Part shown: piece by piece, positions 43,957 to 52,716 of the stretch
Position numbering within the stretch: position 1 is the stretch's first letter
Layout of the letters: the number at the start of each line of letters is the position of its first letter
Assembly (NCBI RefSeq): GCF_030063445.1
Contig: NZ_JASITD010000025.1
Span: forward strand, 1-64,000
Direction of reading: 5' to 3'
Length of the DNA stretch: 64,000 bases
Origin: Hymenobacter sp. H14-R3
Lineage (GTDB): Bacteria; Bacteroidota; Bacteroidia; Cytophagales; Hymenobacteraceae
The notes under the pieces: generated by a model
Database searches by the model: none
What the model was told of the DNA's origin: nothing
The model's input: only the letters and a program-made list of their open reading frames with translations
Translations under genes and position numbers: made by a program

Positions 43957-44120
43957 ATGGCAAATACAGATACCAAGCTGAGTTTAAGCGCATCCTCAAC
44001 GAGGAGGTGAGCGACTACGCCGCCTGGGCGCTGGGGCTGCTGGCGCAGGCCATCCAGGCCAAGGGCCTCGTGCTGAGCCAGGAGCTACTTGACTCGCCAC
44101 ATAAACTGCCACAGAGATAA
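43957..44120 (+). pseudogene. short frameshifted ORF remnant, unidentified
   Basis: It starts ATG with MANTDTKL at 43957, then continues in the next frame as EFKRILNEEVSDYAAWALGLLAQAIQAKGL to a TAA at 44118. One base seems to be missing near 43981. The reconstructed product would be ~55 aa, amphipathic and helical. I do not recognise it. Confidence 0.4.
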
Positions 44121-44124
44121 AGAA

Positions 44125-44157
44125 AAAAGGCCCTCACATTGCTGTGAGAGCCTTTTT
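44125..44157 (-). terminator. terminator of tRNA-Glu
   Basis: Arms AAAAGGC-CTCACA and TGTGAG-GCCTTTT around TTGC, immediately after the tRNA 3' end on the minus strand, with A/T tracts on both sides. Confidence 0.75.
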
Positions 44158-44160
44158 ATG

Positions 44161-44232
44161 TAGTCCGTAGGGGAATCGAACCCCTGTTGGTAGAATGAAA
44201 ATCTACTGTCCTAACCCCTAGACGAACGGACC
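44161..44232 (-). tRNA. tRNA-Glu (anticodon TTC)
   Basis: The minus strand reads GGTCCGTTCGTCTAGGGGTT and on, with acceptor, D, anticodon and T stems and the T-loop GGTTCGATTCC. The anticodon loop GATTTTCATTC gives TTC, hence glutamate. The CCA end is not encoded. A consensus promoter lies 41 bases upstream and a terminator follows directly. Confidence 0.93.
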
Positions 44233-44272
44233 GTTTTGTGTGTGTGTGGTGCGTTTTTCCGTTTTGATGATG

Positions 44273-44303
44273 CAAAGGTACGACTTTTAGCTTTCCCACC
44301 AAA
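44273..44303 (-). promoter_or_regulatory. Bacteroidota consensus promoter for tRNA-Glu
   Basis: On the minus strand TTTG (44300-44303) is followed by exactly 19 bases and TACCTTTG (44273-44280), a full match to TTTG-N19-TAnnTTTG. Transcription should start near 44266, giving a ~34-base leader before the mature tRNA. Confidence 0.75.
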
Positions 44304-44448
44304 TGTTGGGTCGGAAAAAAGTGCCTCTGATACCAAAGCATGCTGATTTTCAGGCTGAAAAATTGTGGGGGCAGTGCTTGACTGGTAGAAAAAGCGGGAG
44401 AGAGCGGGCGATTAACGGCACGGTAGTTCCCGAAGCCGTTGCTACCCG

Positions 44449-44456
44449 TACCTTCG
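44449..44456 (+). promoter_or_regulatory. possible -7 box upstream of gap
   Basis: TACCTTCG differs from TAnnTTTG by one base and lies 62 bases before the gap start codon. No good -33 TTTG is present at 19 bases. Weak evidence. Confidence 0.3.
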
Positions 44457-44517
44457 CAGCGCGTTATCACTTGGGCCGCGGCAGTGGCCCGCCATTCTTT
44501 CTATTTTTTCCAACATC

Positions 44518-45525
44518 ATGGCAAAAATTAAAGTCGCCATTAACGGCTTTGGTCGCATTGGTCGCCTCACCTTCAAGTCGCTCCTCGGGCGCGACAACGT
44601 GGAGATTGTGGCCATCAATGACCTGACTGACAATAAAACCCTGGCCCACCTGCTTAAGTACGACTCGGTACACGGCCGCTTCGACGGCACGGTTAGCTAC
44701 GACGACAATAGCCTGACCGTGAACGGCCAGCACATTGTGGCCCTCGCCGAGCGCGACCCCAAGTTGCTGCCCTGGGGCAAAATGGGCGTGGACATCGTGC
44801 TCGAAAGCACGGGCCGCTTTGTGGATGCCGCTGGCGCAGGCCAGCACATTACGGCGGGTGCCAAAAAGGTCGTGATTTCGGCCCCGGCCACCGGCGATAT
44901 CCCCACCGTAGTACTCGGTGTGAACGAGGATACGCTGACCGGCGACGAGACCATCATCTCGAACGCCAGCTGCACCACCAACTGCCTGGCCCCCATGGCC
45001 AAGGTGCTCGACGACGTTTTTGGTATCGAGAAAGGCTATATCACCACGGTGCACGCCTATACTTCGGACCAGAACCTGCAGGATGCGCCGCACAAAGACC
45101 TGCGCCGCGCCCGCGCCGCTGCCTACAGCATCATCCCCACTTCGACGGGTGCTGCCAAGGCCGTGGGCCTGGTGCTGCCCCAGCTGAAGGGCAAGCTCGA
45201 TGGTATCGCCATGCGCGTGCCCGTGCCGGACGGCTCGCTCACCGACCTGACCGTAATTCTGAAGAAGGAAGCCACCAAGCAGCAAATCAACGACGCCCTC
45301 AAGGCGGCCGCTGAGGGCGCGATGAAAGGCATTTTGGAGTACACCACCGACCCTATTGTGAGCATCGACATCGTGGGCAACCCCCACTCGTGCATCTTCG
45401 ATTCGGAGCTGACTTCGACCAACGGTACCCTGGCCAAAGTAGTGGGCTGGTACGACAACGAAACCGGCTACTCGACCCGCACCGCCGACCTCATTCAGAA
45501 ATTGGGTGAGAAAATGGTGGGCTAG
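44518..45525 (+). CDS. gap: glyceraldehyde-3-phosphate dehydrogenase, type I
   Basis: The 335-aa enzyme converts glyceraldehyde-3-phosphate to 1,3-bisphosphoglycerate with NAD. It shows the NAD-binding INGFGRIGRLTFKSL at residues 6-20, the catalytic SNASCTTNCLAP (Cys152), and the C-terminal WYDNETGYSTRTADL. Length and sequence are fully typical. Codon usage appears more biased than in the surroundings, as expected for a highly expressed gene. It is monocistronic, flanked by a divergent tRNA and its own terminator. Confidence 0.97.
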   Translation: MAKIKVAINGFGRIGRLTFKSLLGRDNVEIVAINDLTDNKTLAHLLKYDSVHGRFDGTVSYDDNSLTVNGQHIVALAERDPKLLPWGKMGVDIVLESTGRFVDAAGAGQHITAGAKKVVISAPATGDIPTVVLGVNEDTLTGDETIISNASCTTNCLAPMAKVLDDVFGIEKGYITTVHAYTSDQNLQDAPHKDLRRARAAAYSIIPTSTGAAKAVGLVLPQLKGKLDGIAMRVPVPDGSLTDLTVILKKEATKQQINDALKAAAEGAMKGILEYTTDPIVSIDIVGNPHSCIFDSELTSTNGTLAKVVGWYDNETGYSTRTADLIQKLGEKMVG

Positions 45526-45556
45526 TCAATAGGCTGATTAATAACTAAATAGCTGC

Positions 45557-45586
45557 AAAAGGCCTGCCCGCTAGGCAGGCCTTTTT
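45557..45586 (+). terminator. terminator after gap
   Basis: AAAAGGCCTGCC and GGCAGGCCTTTTT pair around a short CGCTA loop, 31 bases after the gap stop codon. Confidence 0.85.
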
Positions 45587-45628
45587 GTTTTTCCTGATAA
45601 GGTGCCGCCACCCGGCGGGGCGCTCGTT

Positions 45629-46504
45629 ATGCCACGTACTTGCTTCATTTTTAACCCCATGGCGGGCACCGGCCGCCGGGCCGATTTTCCGGCGCTGCTG
45701 CGGCAGCATTTTGGTGGCGTGGCCGGAGTCGATTACCTGCTGCAACCCACCGAGGGGCCGGGCCACGCCACCGAGCTGGCCCGCGGGGCGGCGCAGGCGG
45801 GCTGCCGGGTGGTGGTGGCCGTGGGCGGCGATGGCACCGTGAACGAGGTGGGGCAGGGCCTACTCAGCCAGCCGGGCGCCGCGCTCGGCATTGTGCCGCG
45901 GGGCTCGGGCAACGGGCTGGCCCGGCACCTGCGGGTGCCGCTGGGCTTGCCCGCCGCGTTGCGGCGGCTGCGCCAGCCCACTTTTAGCCGCATGGATGTG
46001 GGCACCATCAACGGCCGGCCGTTTTTTTGCACGGCCGGGCTGGGGTTTGATGCCCATGTGAGCCAGCACTTTGCGCAGGCCGGCACCCGCGGGGTGAGCA
46101 CTTACCTGCGGGTGACGCTGCGCGAGTACGGCAACTTCCAGCCGGTGCCGGTGCAGGTCGAAACCAATGGCCAGGTGCTGGCCACTGACTGCTACGTGCT
46201 GGCCTTTGCCAATGCCTCGCAGTATGGCAATAATGCTTACATCGCCCCGCAGGCCAACCTGCAGGACGGCCTGCTCGATATGTGTCTCATCGACGCGCTG
46301 CCGCCCTGGCGGGCCGTGCAGGTAGTGCTGGGTATGGCGCTGGGCACGCTGCCTCGCACGGGTGGCGCCACCTACCGCCACACGCAGCACGCCGTGGTGC
46401 GGGCTGCCGCACCCATTGGCTACCACGCCGATGGCGATTACCTGGGCCACGCTACCGAGTTTGAGCTGGCTGTGCTGCCGCTGGCGCTGGAGGTGGCCGT
46501 GTAG
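45629..46504 (+). CDS. diacylglycerol kinase family lipid kinase
   Basis: From the ATG at 45629 it is 291 aa. Key motifs are FNPMAGTGRRADF at the start, GGDGTVNEVGQGL (nucleotide-binding), PRGSGNGLARHL, GTINGRPFFCTAGLGFDA, and a C-terminal APIGYHADGDYLG. This is the DAGK catalytic family whose members phosphorylate diacylglycerol, sphingosine-like or undecaprenol lipids. The usual TGTGND substrate loop is here GSGNG, a small variation. The upstream extension to 45602 lacks similarity. Confidence 0.87.
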   Translation: MPRTCFIFNPMAGTGRRADFPALLRQHFGGVAGVDYLLQPTEGPGHATELARGAAQAGCRVVVAVGGDGTVNEVGQGLLSQPGAALGIVPRGSGNGLARHLRVPLGLPAALRRLRQPTFSRMDVGTINGRPFFCTAGLGFDAHVSQHFAQAGTRGVSTYLRVTLREYGNFQPVPVQVETNGQVLATDCYVLAFANASQYGNNAYIAPQANLQDGLLDMCLIDALPPWRAVQVVLGMALGTLPRTGGATYRHTQHAVVRAAAPIGYHADGDYLGHATEFELAVLPLALEVAV

Positions 46505-46631
46505 CTACTGCGGCCCTGGGCCGGCTACGTGCCAGGCAGCGGCCCGCGAATATTGTTAGCCTTTGGCGAATCCCGCCGGGCGTTGGTTTGTTAAACCGGT
46601 AGTTAGCTACCCCTCATCTACTTCTACAAAA

Positions 46632-47420
46632 ATGGCTCAGGATTTTGTTCAGGAATTGCAGGCCCAACTCCAGCCGGCGCGCCAGCACATGGTGGACCAC
46701 CCCCTTTACCGCCGCATCCAAACGCTGGCTGATTTGCGCGTGTTCATGGCGCACCACGTATTCGCGGTCTGGGATTTTATGTCCCTGCTTAAATCCTTGC
46801 AGCGCGACCTCACCTGCGTAACGCTGCCCTGGGTGCCGCAGGGCAACCCCGCCACCCGCCGCCTCATCAACGAGATAGTGCTGGAAGAAGAAACCGATGT
46901 GGACCCCGAGGGCCGGCCCACCAGCCACTTCGAACTCTACCTGCGGGCCATGCAGGAAGCTGGGGCCGACACCGCGCCCGCCCAGCGCCTGTTGGCTGCC
47001 CTGGCCGACGGGGCCAAAGTGCCCGCTGCCCTGGCCGCCGCCAATGCGCCGGCCAGCGTGCAAGAGTTTGTGAAACACACCTTTAGCGTTATTGCCGGTG
47101 GGCAGCCGCACGCTGTGGCGGCAGCCTTTACTTTCGGCCGCGAGGATGTGATACCCGATATGTTTCGCAACCTGGTTGACGACCTGGCGCAACGCTTTCC
47201 GGGCCAGCTCGACACATTTATCTACTACCTCAACCGCCACATTGAGCTGGATGAGGACCACCACGCGCCGCTGGCTCACCAAATGGTGCGCGACCTCTGC
47301 GGCACCGATGCCGCCCGCTGGCACGAAGCCACCGAGGTAGCCCATCAGGGCATGGTCGCCCGCGTAGCCCTCTGGGATGGCATTGTTGCCGCTCTTAATC
47401 AGGAGAAAGTTGCTGTTTAA
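46632..47420 (+). CDS. DUF3050 domain-containing protein
   Basis: The 262-aa protein (start at the ATG at 46632) reads VDHPLYRRIQTLADLRVFMAHHVFAVWDFMSLLKSLQ at the N-terminus, then INEIVLEEETDVD, and FIYYLNRHIELDEDHHAPLA. The conserved His and Glu residues lie on helices as in the heme-oxygenase-like fold that DUF3050 proteins are predicted to share. Such proteins may bind two metal ions; their reaction is not known. It stands alone between the lipid kinase and a strong terminator. Confidence 0.85.
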   Translation: MAQDFVQELQAQLQPARQHMVDHPLYRRIQTLADLRVFMAHHVFAVWDFMSLLKSLQRDLTCVTLPWVPQGNPATRRLINEIVLEEETDVDPEGRPTSHFELYLRAMQEAGADTAPAQRLLAALADGAKVPAALAAANAPASVQEFVKHTFSVIAGGQPHAVAAAFTFGREDVIPDMFRNLVDDLAQRFPGQLDTFIYYLNRHIELDEDHHAPLAHQMVRDLCGTDAARWHEATEVAHQGMVARVALWDGIVAALNQEKVAV

Positions 47421-47436
47421 TAAGGAGTTATCCTAG

Positions 47437-47475
47437 TAAAAGAGGCCACCGGACTTAGCCCGGTGGCCTCTTTTA
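47437..47475 (+). terminator. terminator after the DUF3050 gene
   Basis: TAAAAGAGGCCACCGG and CCGGTGGCCTCTTTTA pair almost perfectly around a short loop, 17 bases after the stop. Confidence 0.85.
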
Positions 47476-47512
47476 TGAGTTGTTCCTAATGCAATTTTTA
47501 AGTTAAGCTGCG

Positions 47513-47628
47513 TGCGCCGGTCCGGCGGCGGGGCCGACCGACCGGTTGTTGTGTGAACGAGAACTGCCCGACTAGCCAGGCGGCGCGCCCGTCAACTGGT
47601 CGGCCGGCTTCGCCGTCGGACCGGCGCA
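47513..47628. repeat. palindromic element, relative of 13536-13708
   Basis: Arms at 47513-47548 and 47593-47628 match at about 31 of 36 positions, starting TGCGCCGGTCC and sharing CCGACCGGTTG with the longer element in the polysaccharide locus. Its right end lies only 43 bases before the SUI1-type gene. Confidence 0.65.
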
Positions 47629-47671
47629 ACGGCAGCAAGTAAACCAGCCGGCCGTGCCGAACTTTGCGGGT

Positions 47672-48016
47672 ATGAAAAATGACCAGTCGCGCCGGCAGGG
47701 CGTGGTATATTCTACCAACCCCGAATTTTCTTATCAGTCTGACGAGCAGGCCGAAGCCATCACGCTGCCGCCCCAGCAGCAGCAACTACGCGTGCAGCTC
47801 GACAAGAAGCAGCGCGGTGGCAAGCAGGTGACGCTGATTACGGGCTTCGCGGGCCGCGACGAGGATTTGCAAGCGCTAGGTAAGCTGCTGAAAACCAAGT
47901 GTGGCGTGGGTGGCAGCGCCAAAGAAGGGGAAATTGTGGTGCAAGGAGATTTTCGGGCCAAGGTGCTCGAAATTCTTATTAAAGAAGGCTACAAGGCCAA
48001 GCAGATTGGTGGCTAG
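47672..48016 (+). CDS. SUI1/eIF1-like translation factor
   Basis: The 114-aa protein (start at ATG 47672) has a polar N-terminal region (KNDQSRRQGVVYSTNPEFSYQ) and a C-terminal SUI1 fold: LDKKQRGGKQVTLITGFAG, LLKTKCGVGGSAKEGEIVVQGD, VLEILIKEGYKAKQIGG. It corresponds to the YciH family, which can bind the ribosomal P-site region and influence start-codon selection in vitro. Its exact role in bacteria is unclear. The gene is single and followed by a 17-bp palindrome. Confidence 0.92.
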   Translation: MKNDQSRRQGVVYSTNPEFSYQSDEQAEAITLPPQQQQLRVQLDKKQRGGKQVTLITGFAGRDEDLQALGKLLKTKCGVGGSAKEGEIVVQGDFRAKVLEILIKEGYKAKQIGG

Positions 48017-48033
48017 GCCACCGGGCTGGCTAC

Positions 48034-48080
48034 TACTCAGCACGTCATGCAGACCGAAGGGAAGCATGACGTGCTGAGTA
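48034..48080. repeat. 17-bp perfect inverted repeat, likely terminator
   Basis: TACTCAGCACGTCATGC (48034-48050) pairs perfectly with 48064-48080 across a 13-base loop. It is located between convergent genes (SUI1-type and PspC/DUF2807) and contains CACGTCATGC, similar to the AACGTCATGCTGA end of the cusA-splitting element. Confidence 0.6.
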
Positions 48081-48101
48081 ATTGATACAAGTAATTATCA
48101 A

Positions 48102-50801
48102 TCAATCGCTTATCTTTTCCAGCGTGCTGCCACTGCTCAGGTCCTTCTCTACCTTGCCGGGGTTGCCGGTGTAGCGGGCGAGGCTGCCGCTGCTGAGGTC
48201 GGCTTTTAGCTCGTCGGTGGCGTGCACCCGGGCTTGCGAGCCGCTGCTGAGGTCGAGGGCTACGCGGCTGGCGCGCAGACCTTTGGCCTCCACCTGGCTG
48301 GCGCTGGAGCCGTCGATAGTCAGCTCTTTGGCCGAGCCATTCAGGGTTACCTGGCTGGCGCTGCTCAGGTCGAGGTCGAGGCGGGGCACGTTCACATCGA
48401 GGTGCACGATGGAGGCGCTGGAAGATTCGAGCCGCAGGTCTTCGTCGCGAAAGCCGCGGGCATCGGCCTGGCAAGCCCCGCTCACTTGCAGGTGGCGCAG
48501 GCGGGGCAGCGTTACCTGCACCAGCACGGGGCCATTGTCGAGGCGCAGGGCCGAGAGAATGCCGTTGCGGTTGCGGTTGCGCACCACCAGGCGGTCGCCC
48601 TGCACATCGAGGCGCACGTCGGCGAGGTCGGCGGTGCGGCCGGCGGCCTCTACTTTGTAGCTATCGCCCTGGCGCACTACTACTTGGAAAGCACCGTGCA
48701 CCTCCACTTCGCTGAATTTATCGTCGCCGTTGAGCGTCTTGCGGCCCGAGCCGTAGTGGGCCGGATTGGTATTGAACTGCGGTGCGGTGGTACTAACCCG
48801 CACGCTGGCATTGTCGCCGTCGGTGCTCACGCGCACGTTCATTTTTGTGCCATTGGCGTCTACGCTTACGACCTCATCGTTGTCGCTATCGTTTTCGTCG
48901 GCGCTGTCATTATCGTTGTCCGAACGCGGGCAGTCGAGGCAGGTGAACTTGCCTTCGCGGGTGAAGCGGGCACGGTGCGCCTGGTCGCCCTCGGGGCGGC
49001 GCCCGTTGGTAAAGTCCTCGTCATCAAGGTGCTCGATAAAGAGTGGGGTGAGGCGATACACCTTATTGAGGGGCAGGTGCAGCGTGAGGTGCAGGCGCTG
49101 GTTGCGGAAGGGCGCGCTGCCCTTGAGCGTAGTGCCCTGGTCGAAAATGATGGTCGAGTCGCGCTGCGTGATGTTGTAGTTGATGGTTTGCTGCGCGGTG
49201 AGGTGGGCGGCCTCCTCGGTGCGGCCGCGGGCCTGAAACTCCTCTTCCACAAAGGGCGTCGCGTTGCTGTCGGCCGGGGCCAGGTTGATATCAACCCATT
49301 GAAAATGCTCCTCCACGTTGCGCGAATCCAGCACAATGCCTTTGCCCAGGATGGGGGTGAGGCGCACGGTAGTCGTATAAGTGTCTTTGGTTTGGAAATT
49401 GCGCGCTACTTGCAAACCTGCCGCTGCGCTGCCCACTACGCCCAGCAGCCAGAGGCCTAGCAGTGAGAGGTTTACGGTGCGGCTCAGCACCGGGCGGCGC
49501 AAAATCAGCCGCAGGCCCAGTAGCATCAGGCCCAGGCCCGGAATACCCGTTAGCAGCGCGCCGGCCACGGCCCCCCAGGGCGGCAGGTTGCGCACCACGG
49601 CCCCAAAGCTGTCGTCAAACATAAAGCCGTTGCGGGTGTGCTCGATGGCCGTGAAGGGGATGATGCTCAGGGCCGCGCCCAGCGCCACCAGCACCGACAG
49701 CAGCCAGCTGCCGCCCCAAAAAATGAGGAGCGCGCCTACTATCCAGCGCAGTAGGGTGCCAATGAAGCCTACTGCCGGCCGGGCCTGCCGGGCGGCACTT
49801 TCGAGGTACGTGCCCAGCGGGCGATTAGGCGCGGCCGGGCCATCGCCATCGGTCGCATTGCTGCGCAGGTTGTTATCAATGCCCGAGAGCGTTACGTCGT
49901 CGCCGCGCATCTGCATTTTTTCGGATACGGTGCGGGCTTCGGGTACTACGGCCCAGAGAATAAGGTAGATAATGAAAGTGGAGCCGCCCAGGAATAAGCC
50001 TATCAGGAACAGCACCCGCACCAGCACCACATCGGTGCGGAAGTACGCGGCCAGGCCTGCCGACACGCCGCCCACCTTGCCGGAGTCGACGTCGCGGAAG
50101 AGCTTGCGGCCGGCCCAGGGGCCGGTAGCACTCAGGGTATCAATGGGTGCGGGGGCATCTTCGCGCTTGGGCAGCACTATCCAGAGGATAATATAGGCTA
50201 CCACGGCAAAGCCCGACACGTCGAATGAGCGGTCGAACAGCCCCACGCCCGGAAACGGGAAGCGGTGGCGAAACAGGTTGGGCAGCAGCACCAGGGCCAG
50301 GAAAGCCAGCCGAATCACCAGCGGATTAACCAGGAAGTATTGCGCCAGGCCGGCGCACACGCCCGCAATCTTGCGGTGCGCCAGGTCGCGGTATAGGCGG
50401 CGGGGCTGGCCGTCGGCCGTTTGCGGGCCCGTGGCGAAGGGGCCGTTGGGGCCCCCTTTGCCGAAAGTGCCATCGGGGCCAAAAGTGCCACCGGCCGGGC
50501 TGCCCGCGTCCGCGGTGGCCGTGTCCTCTTCGTCGGGCTCGGGGGCGAAGTCGCTCACGCGGCCCATCTTGGCCGTAAGCTCCTCCACATCGGCCAGGGT
50601 AATGACCTGCTTGCTCACCGAGAGGCGGGCCGCAAACAGTTCGGCAATGCGGCCCTCAATGTCGGCCACGATTTCTTCGTGGCCCTGGTAGCTGGCGAAG
50701 TGGGCCTTTACCTCGTGGAGGTAGCGGCTAAGTACTTCGTAGCCATCATCTTCGATGTGAAAGATGATGCCCTGCAAGTTGATGCTGATGTTCTTTTTCA
50801 T
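48102..50801 (-). CDS. PspC domain membrane protein with C-terminal DUF2807 (GIN) domain
   Basis: The 899-aa protein combines several parts: a cytoplasmic N-terminal segment (MKKNISINLQGIIFHIEDDGYE) with a helical linker, and two PspC domains (RRLYRDLAHRKIAGVCAGLA near 135 and KLFRDVDSGKVGGVSAGLA near 230). Four or more further helices (about 345-480), an acidic Asp-rich stretch (DNDNDSADENDSDNDE near 645), and a DUF2807 beta-solenoid with Ser-rich repeats (DLSSASQ, DLSSGSQ) complete it. PspC domains sense or relay membrane stress. The fusion to a GIN-type domain is common in Bacteroidota. PadR at 50873 is co-transcribed 71 bases upstream. Confidence 0.88.
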   Translation of the reverse strand: MKKNISINLQGIIFHIEDDGYEVLSRYLHEVKAHFASYQGHEEIVADIEGRIAELFAARLSVSKQVITLADVEELTAKMGRVSDFAPEPDEEDTATADAGSPAGGTFGPDGTFGKGGPNGPFATGPQTADGQPRRLYRDLAHRKIAGVCAGLAQYFLVNPLVIRLAFLALVLLPNLFRHRFPFPGVGLFDRSFDVSGFAVVAYIILWIVLPKREDAPAPIDTLSATGPWAGRKLFRDVDSGKVGGVSAGLAAYFRTDVVLVRVLFLIGLFLGGSTFIIYLILWAVVPEARTVSEKMQMRGDDVTLSGIDNNLRSNATDGDGPAAPNRPLGTYLESAARQARPAVGFIGTLLRWIVGALLIFWGGSWLLSVLVALGAALSIIPFTAIEHTRNGFMFDDSFGAVVRNLPPWGAVAGALLTGIPGLGLMLLGLRLILRRPVLSRTVNLSLLGLWLLGVVGSAAAGLQVARNFQTKDTYTTTVRLTPILGKGIVLDSRNVEEHFQWVDINLAPADSNATPFVEEEFQARGRTEEAAHLTAQQTINYNITQRDSTIIFDQGTTLKGSAPFRNQRLHLTLHLPLNKVYRLTPLFIEHLDDEDFTNGRRPEGDQAHRARFTREGKFTCLDCPRSDNDNDSADENDSDNDEVVSVDANGTKMNVRVSTDGDNASVRVSTTAPQFNTNPAHYGSGRKTLNGDDKFSEVEVHGAFQVVVRQGDSYKVEAAGRTADLADVRLDVQGDRLVVRNRNRNGILSALRLDNGPVLVQVTLPRLRHLQVSGACQADARGFRDEDLRLESSSASIVHLDVNVPRLDLDLSSASQVTLNGSAKELTIDGSSASQVEAKGLRASRVALDLSSGSQARVHATDELKADLSSGSLARYTGNPGKVEKDLSSGSTLEKISD

Positions 50802-50872
50802 GGGAGGGGCCGCAGGCGCGAAGCGCGGCAGGTTGAAGTCGGAGAAAGAAAGTTTAGCGGTAAATGCAGGGC

Positions 50873-51211
50873 CTAGCTAGGCTGCCGGGGCTGGCGAATA
50901 ATGCCCACCGACACGGCCATATCTTCCCAGGTCTGGCGCAGCTCGCCCAAAAACTGGCGGCCGGCCTCGGTGAGCGTGTAGTACTTGCGGGGTGGGCCAG
51001 AGGTCGATTCCTTCCACACGTAGTCGAGCAAAGCGGCGTTTTTGAGGCGCGTGAGCAGCGGGTACAGTGTGCCCTCTACCACTATCATGCGGGCCGCGGT
51101 GAGCTCCTCCAGCATGTCGCTGGCGTAGGCCTCCCCGCGGCCGATTATCTCCAGAATGCAGAATTCGAGGATGCCTTTGCGCATCTGCACCTGGGTGTTC
51201 TCTAGTTTCAT
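50873..51211 (-). CDS. PadR family transcriptional regulator
   Basis: The 112-aa winged-helix repressor reads QMRKGILEFCILEIIGRGEAYASDMLEEL at the DNA-binding start, VVEGTLYPLLTRLKNAALLDYVW for the recognition helix and wing, and GPPRKYYTLTEAGRQFL at the C-terminal wing. It is the first gene of an operon with the PspC/DUF2807 protein. PadR proteins usually repress their own promoter and release when bound to an effector. Two palindromes in the promoter just upstream could be its operators. Confidence 0.92.
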   Translation of the reverse strand: MKLENTQVQMRKGILEFCILEIIGRGEAYASDMLEELTAARMIVVEGTLYPLLTRLKNAALLDYVWKESTSGPPRKYYTLTEAGRQFLGELRQTWEDMAVSVGIIRQPRQPS

Positions 51212-51244
51212 GGGCGGTATGGGCTAGTAGTAGGTGAGGAACTG

Positions 51245-51282
51245 TACAAATGTACGGCAGGTACTTTGTATTGCATAATACT
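51245..51282 (-). promoter_or_regulatory. padR promoter with overlapping palindromes
   Basis: The minus strand has TACATTTG (51248-51255), an exact TAnnTTTG -7 box. It sits within the palindrome GTACA-AA-TGTAC (51245-51256). A second palindrome GTATT-GCAT-AATAC (51269-51282) lies at the -33 position. This arrangement fits autorepression by PadR. Confidence 0.6.
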
Positions 51283-51507
51283 TGGTGTAAAATTTTTTGT
51301 TGCCTTTTGCAAAAAAAAATCTACAGTGCGAGCGGCTTCGTATTTCTATCCTGCAATCGTATTCCGGCTATCATCCAATATTGACGCTGTAACTGCGCCT
51401 GAATCAAGCTCCTGCGGTCAGCGCGCTCGCGCCACGGGGCCGACTACGCACTATCCGGCAGTAACTTGCGTTGCTGCCCCGACCATTATTCGGCCTGTTA
51501 TTCATCT

Positions 51508-52674
51508 ATGCTACATCTCTCCGCCGCTTGTCGCCCTTGGGCGGTTGTCTTGGGTATAAGTGCCGTGCTGGGCCTGGCTGCCGCGCCCGCCGCCCGCGCC
51601 CAAACCAGCGCTCCCAAATACAGCAACGAGTTTCTAAACCTGGGGGCCGGTGCCCGCTCGCTGGGCATGGGCAAAACTCAGGTGAGCCTGGCCAATGATG
51701 CCACCGCCGGCTACTGGAACCCCGCCGGCCTCACCAACATCGCAGCCAAGTACGACGGCGTGCTCATGCACTCCGAGCTGTTTTCGGGGGTGGTGAAGAA
51801 CGACTACGCCGCCTTTGCCATGCCGCTCGATGAAAAAAGCGCCATCGGCGTGACGCTGCTGCGCTCGGGCGTGGATAACATTGCCGATACGCGGGCGCTC
51901 ATCAACGAATACGGTAATATTCAGTACGATAAAATCACGTATTTCTCGGTGGCCGACTACGCGCTGCTGCTTTCCTATGCCCGCAAGCTGGGCCCGGCGG
52001 GCCTGAGCGTGGGCGGCAGCGGCAAGCTCATCTACCGCAACGTGGGCACGTTTGCCAACGCCTACGGCTTCGGCATCGACCTGGGCCTGCAATACAACCA
52101 CAGCGGCTGGCGCCTGGGCCTGATGGCCCGCGACATCACCACCACCTTCAACGCCTGGAGCATCGACGCCGACAAGTTTAAGGCCAATACGATACCCGGC
52201 GAGGCCATTCCTACCAACAGCACCGAGATATCGCTGCCCCGCCTGGTGCTGGGCGCGGGCCGGCAGTTTACGCTCCCAGGGCAATTTGGCGCTTTAGTGG
52301 CTGCCGACCTCGAAATGACTACCGATGGCAAGCGCAATACGGTAATTTCGGCCCGCCCCGTGAGCATAGACCCCCGGCTGGGAGTTGAGATTAACTACCG
52401 GAAGCTAGCCTTTTTGCGGGGTGGCGTGGGCAATATTCAGCAGCTAACCACTTTTGCTGAAGGTTCTACCGCGGCCAATCCGCTAACCAAGAGCGAGTGG
52501 AAAGGCCAGTATAGCCTGGGCGCAGGCGTGGCCATCAATGGCCTGCGCGTCGACCTGGCCCTCTCGCGCCTGGCCGTGGAGAAGCTGGGGAACTCCTCGC
52601 AAACCAACTCGCTCATCGTGAGCCTGGGCTACGGCCTGGGGAGCCGCTCCGGCGGGCTGCCCTCCATAAACTAG
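51508..52674 (+). CDS. porV2: PorV2-type outer-membrane beta-barrel protein of the type IX system
   Basis: Starting at ATG 51508 it is 388 aa with a signal peptide (MLHLSAACRPWAVVLG to ARAQ). It continues NEFLNLGAGARSLGMGKTQVSLANDATAGYWNPAGLTNI, the PorV/FadL-like start, and ends in a barrel strand (SLIVSLGYGLGSR). PorV shuttles type IX cargo to the surface sortase. The PorU2-type sortase gene begins 42 bases downstream, so this is a dedicated pair and not the core PorUV. Its substrates are unknown. Confidence 0.87.
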   Translation: MLHLSAACRPWAVVLGISAVLGLAAAPAARAQTSAPKYSNEFLNLGAGARSLGMGKTQVSLANDATAGYWNPAGLTNIAAKYDGVLMHSELFSGVVKNDYAAFAMPLDEKSAIGVTLLRSGVDNIADTRALINEYGNIQYDKITYFSVADYALLLSYARKLGPAGLSVGGSGKLIYRNVGTFANAYGFGIDLGLQYNHSGWRLGLMARDITTTFNAWSIDADKFKANTIPGEAIPTNSTEISLPRLVLGAGRQFTLPGQFGALVAADLEMTTDGKRNTVISARPVSIDPRLGVEINYRKLAFLRGGVGNIQQLTTFAEGSTAANPLTKSEWKGQYSLGAGVAINGLRVDLALSRLAVEKLGNSSQTNSLIVSLGYGLGSRSGGLPSIN

Positions 52675-52716
52675 GTTACCAAAGCATTAGTTGCTAACTT
52701 ATTGACTGTCAACACT

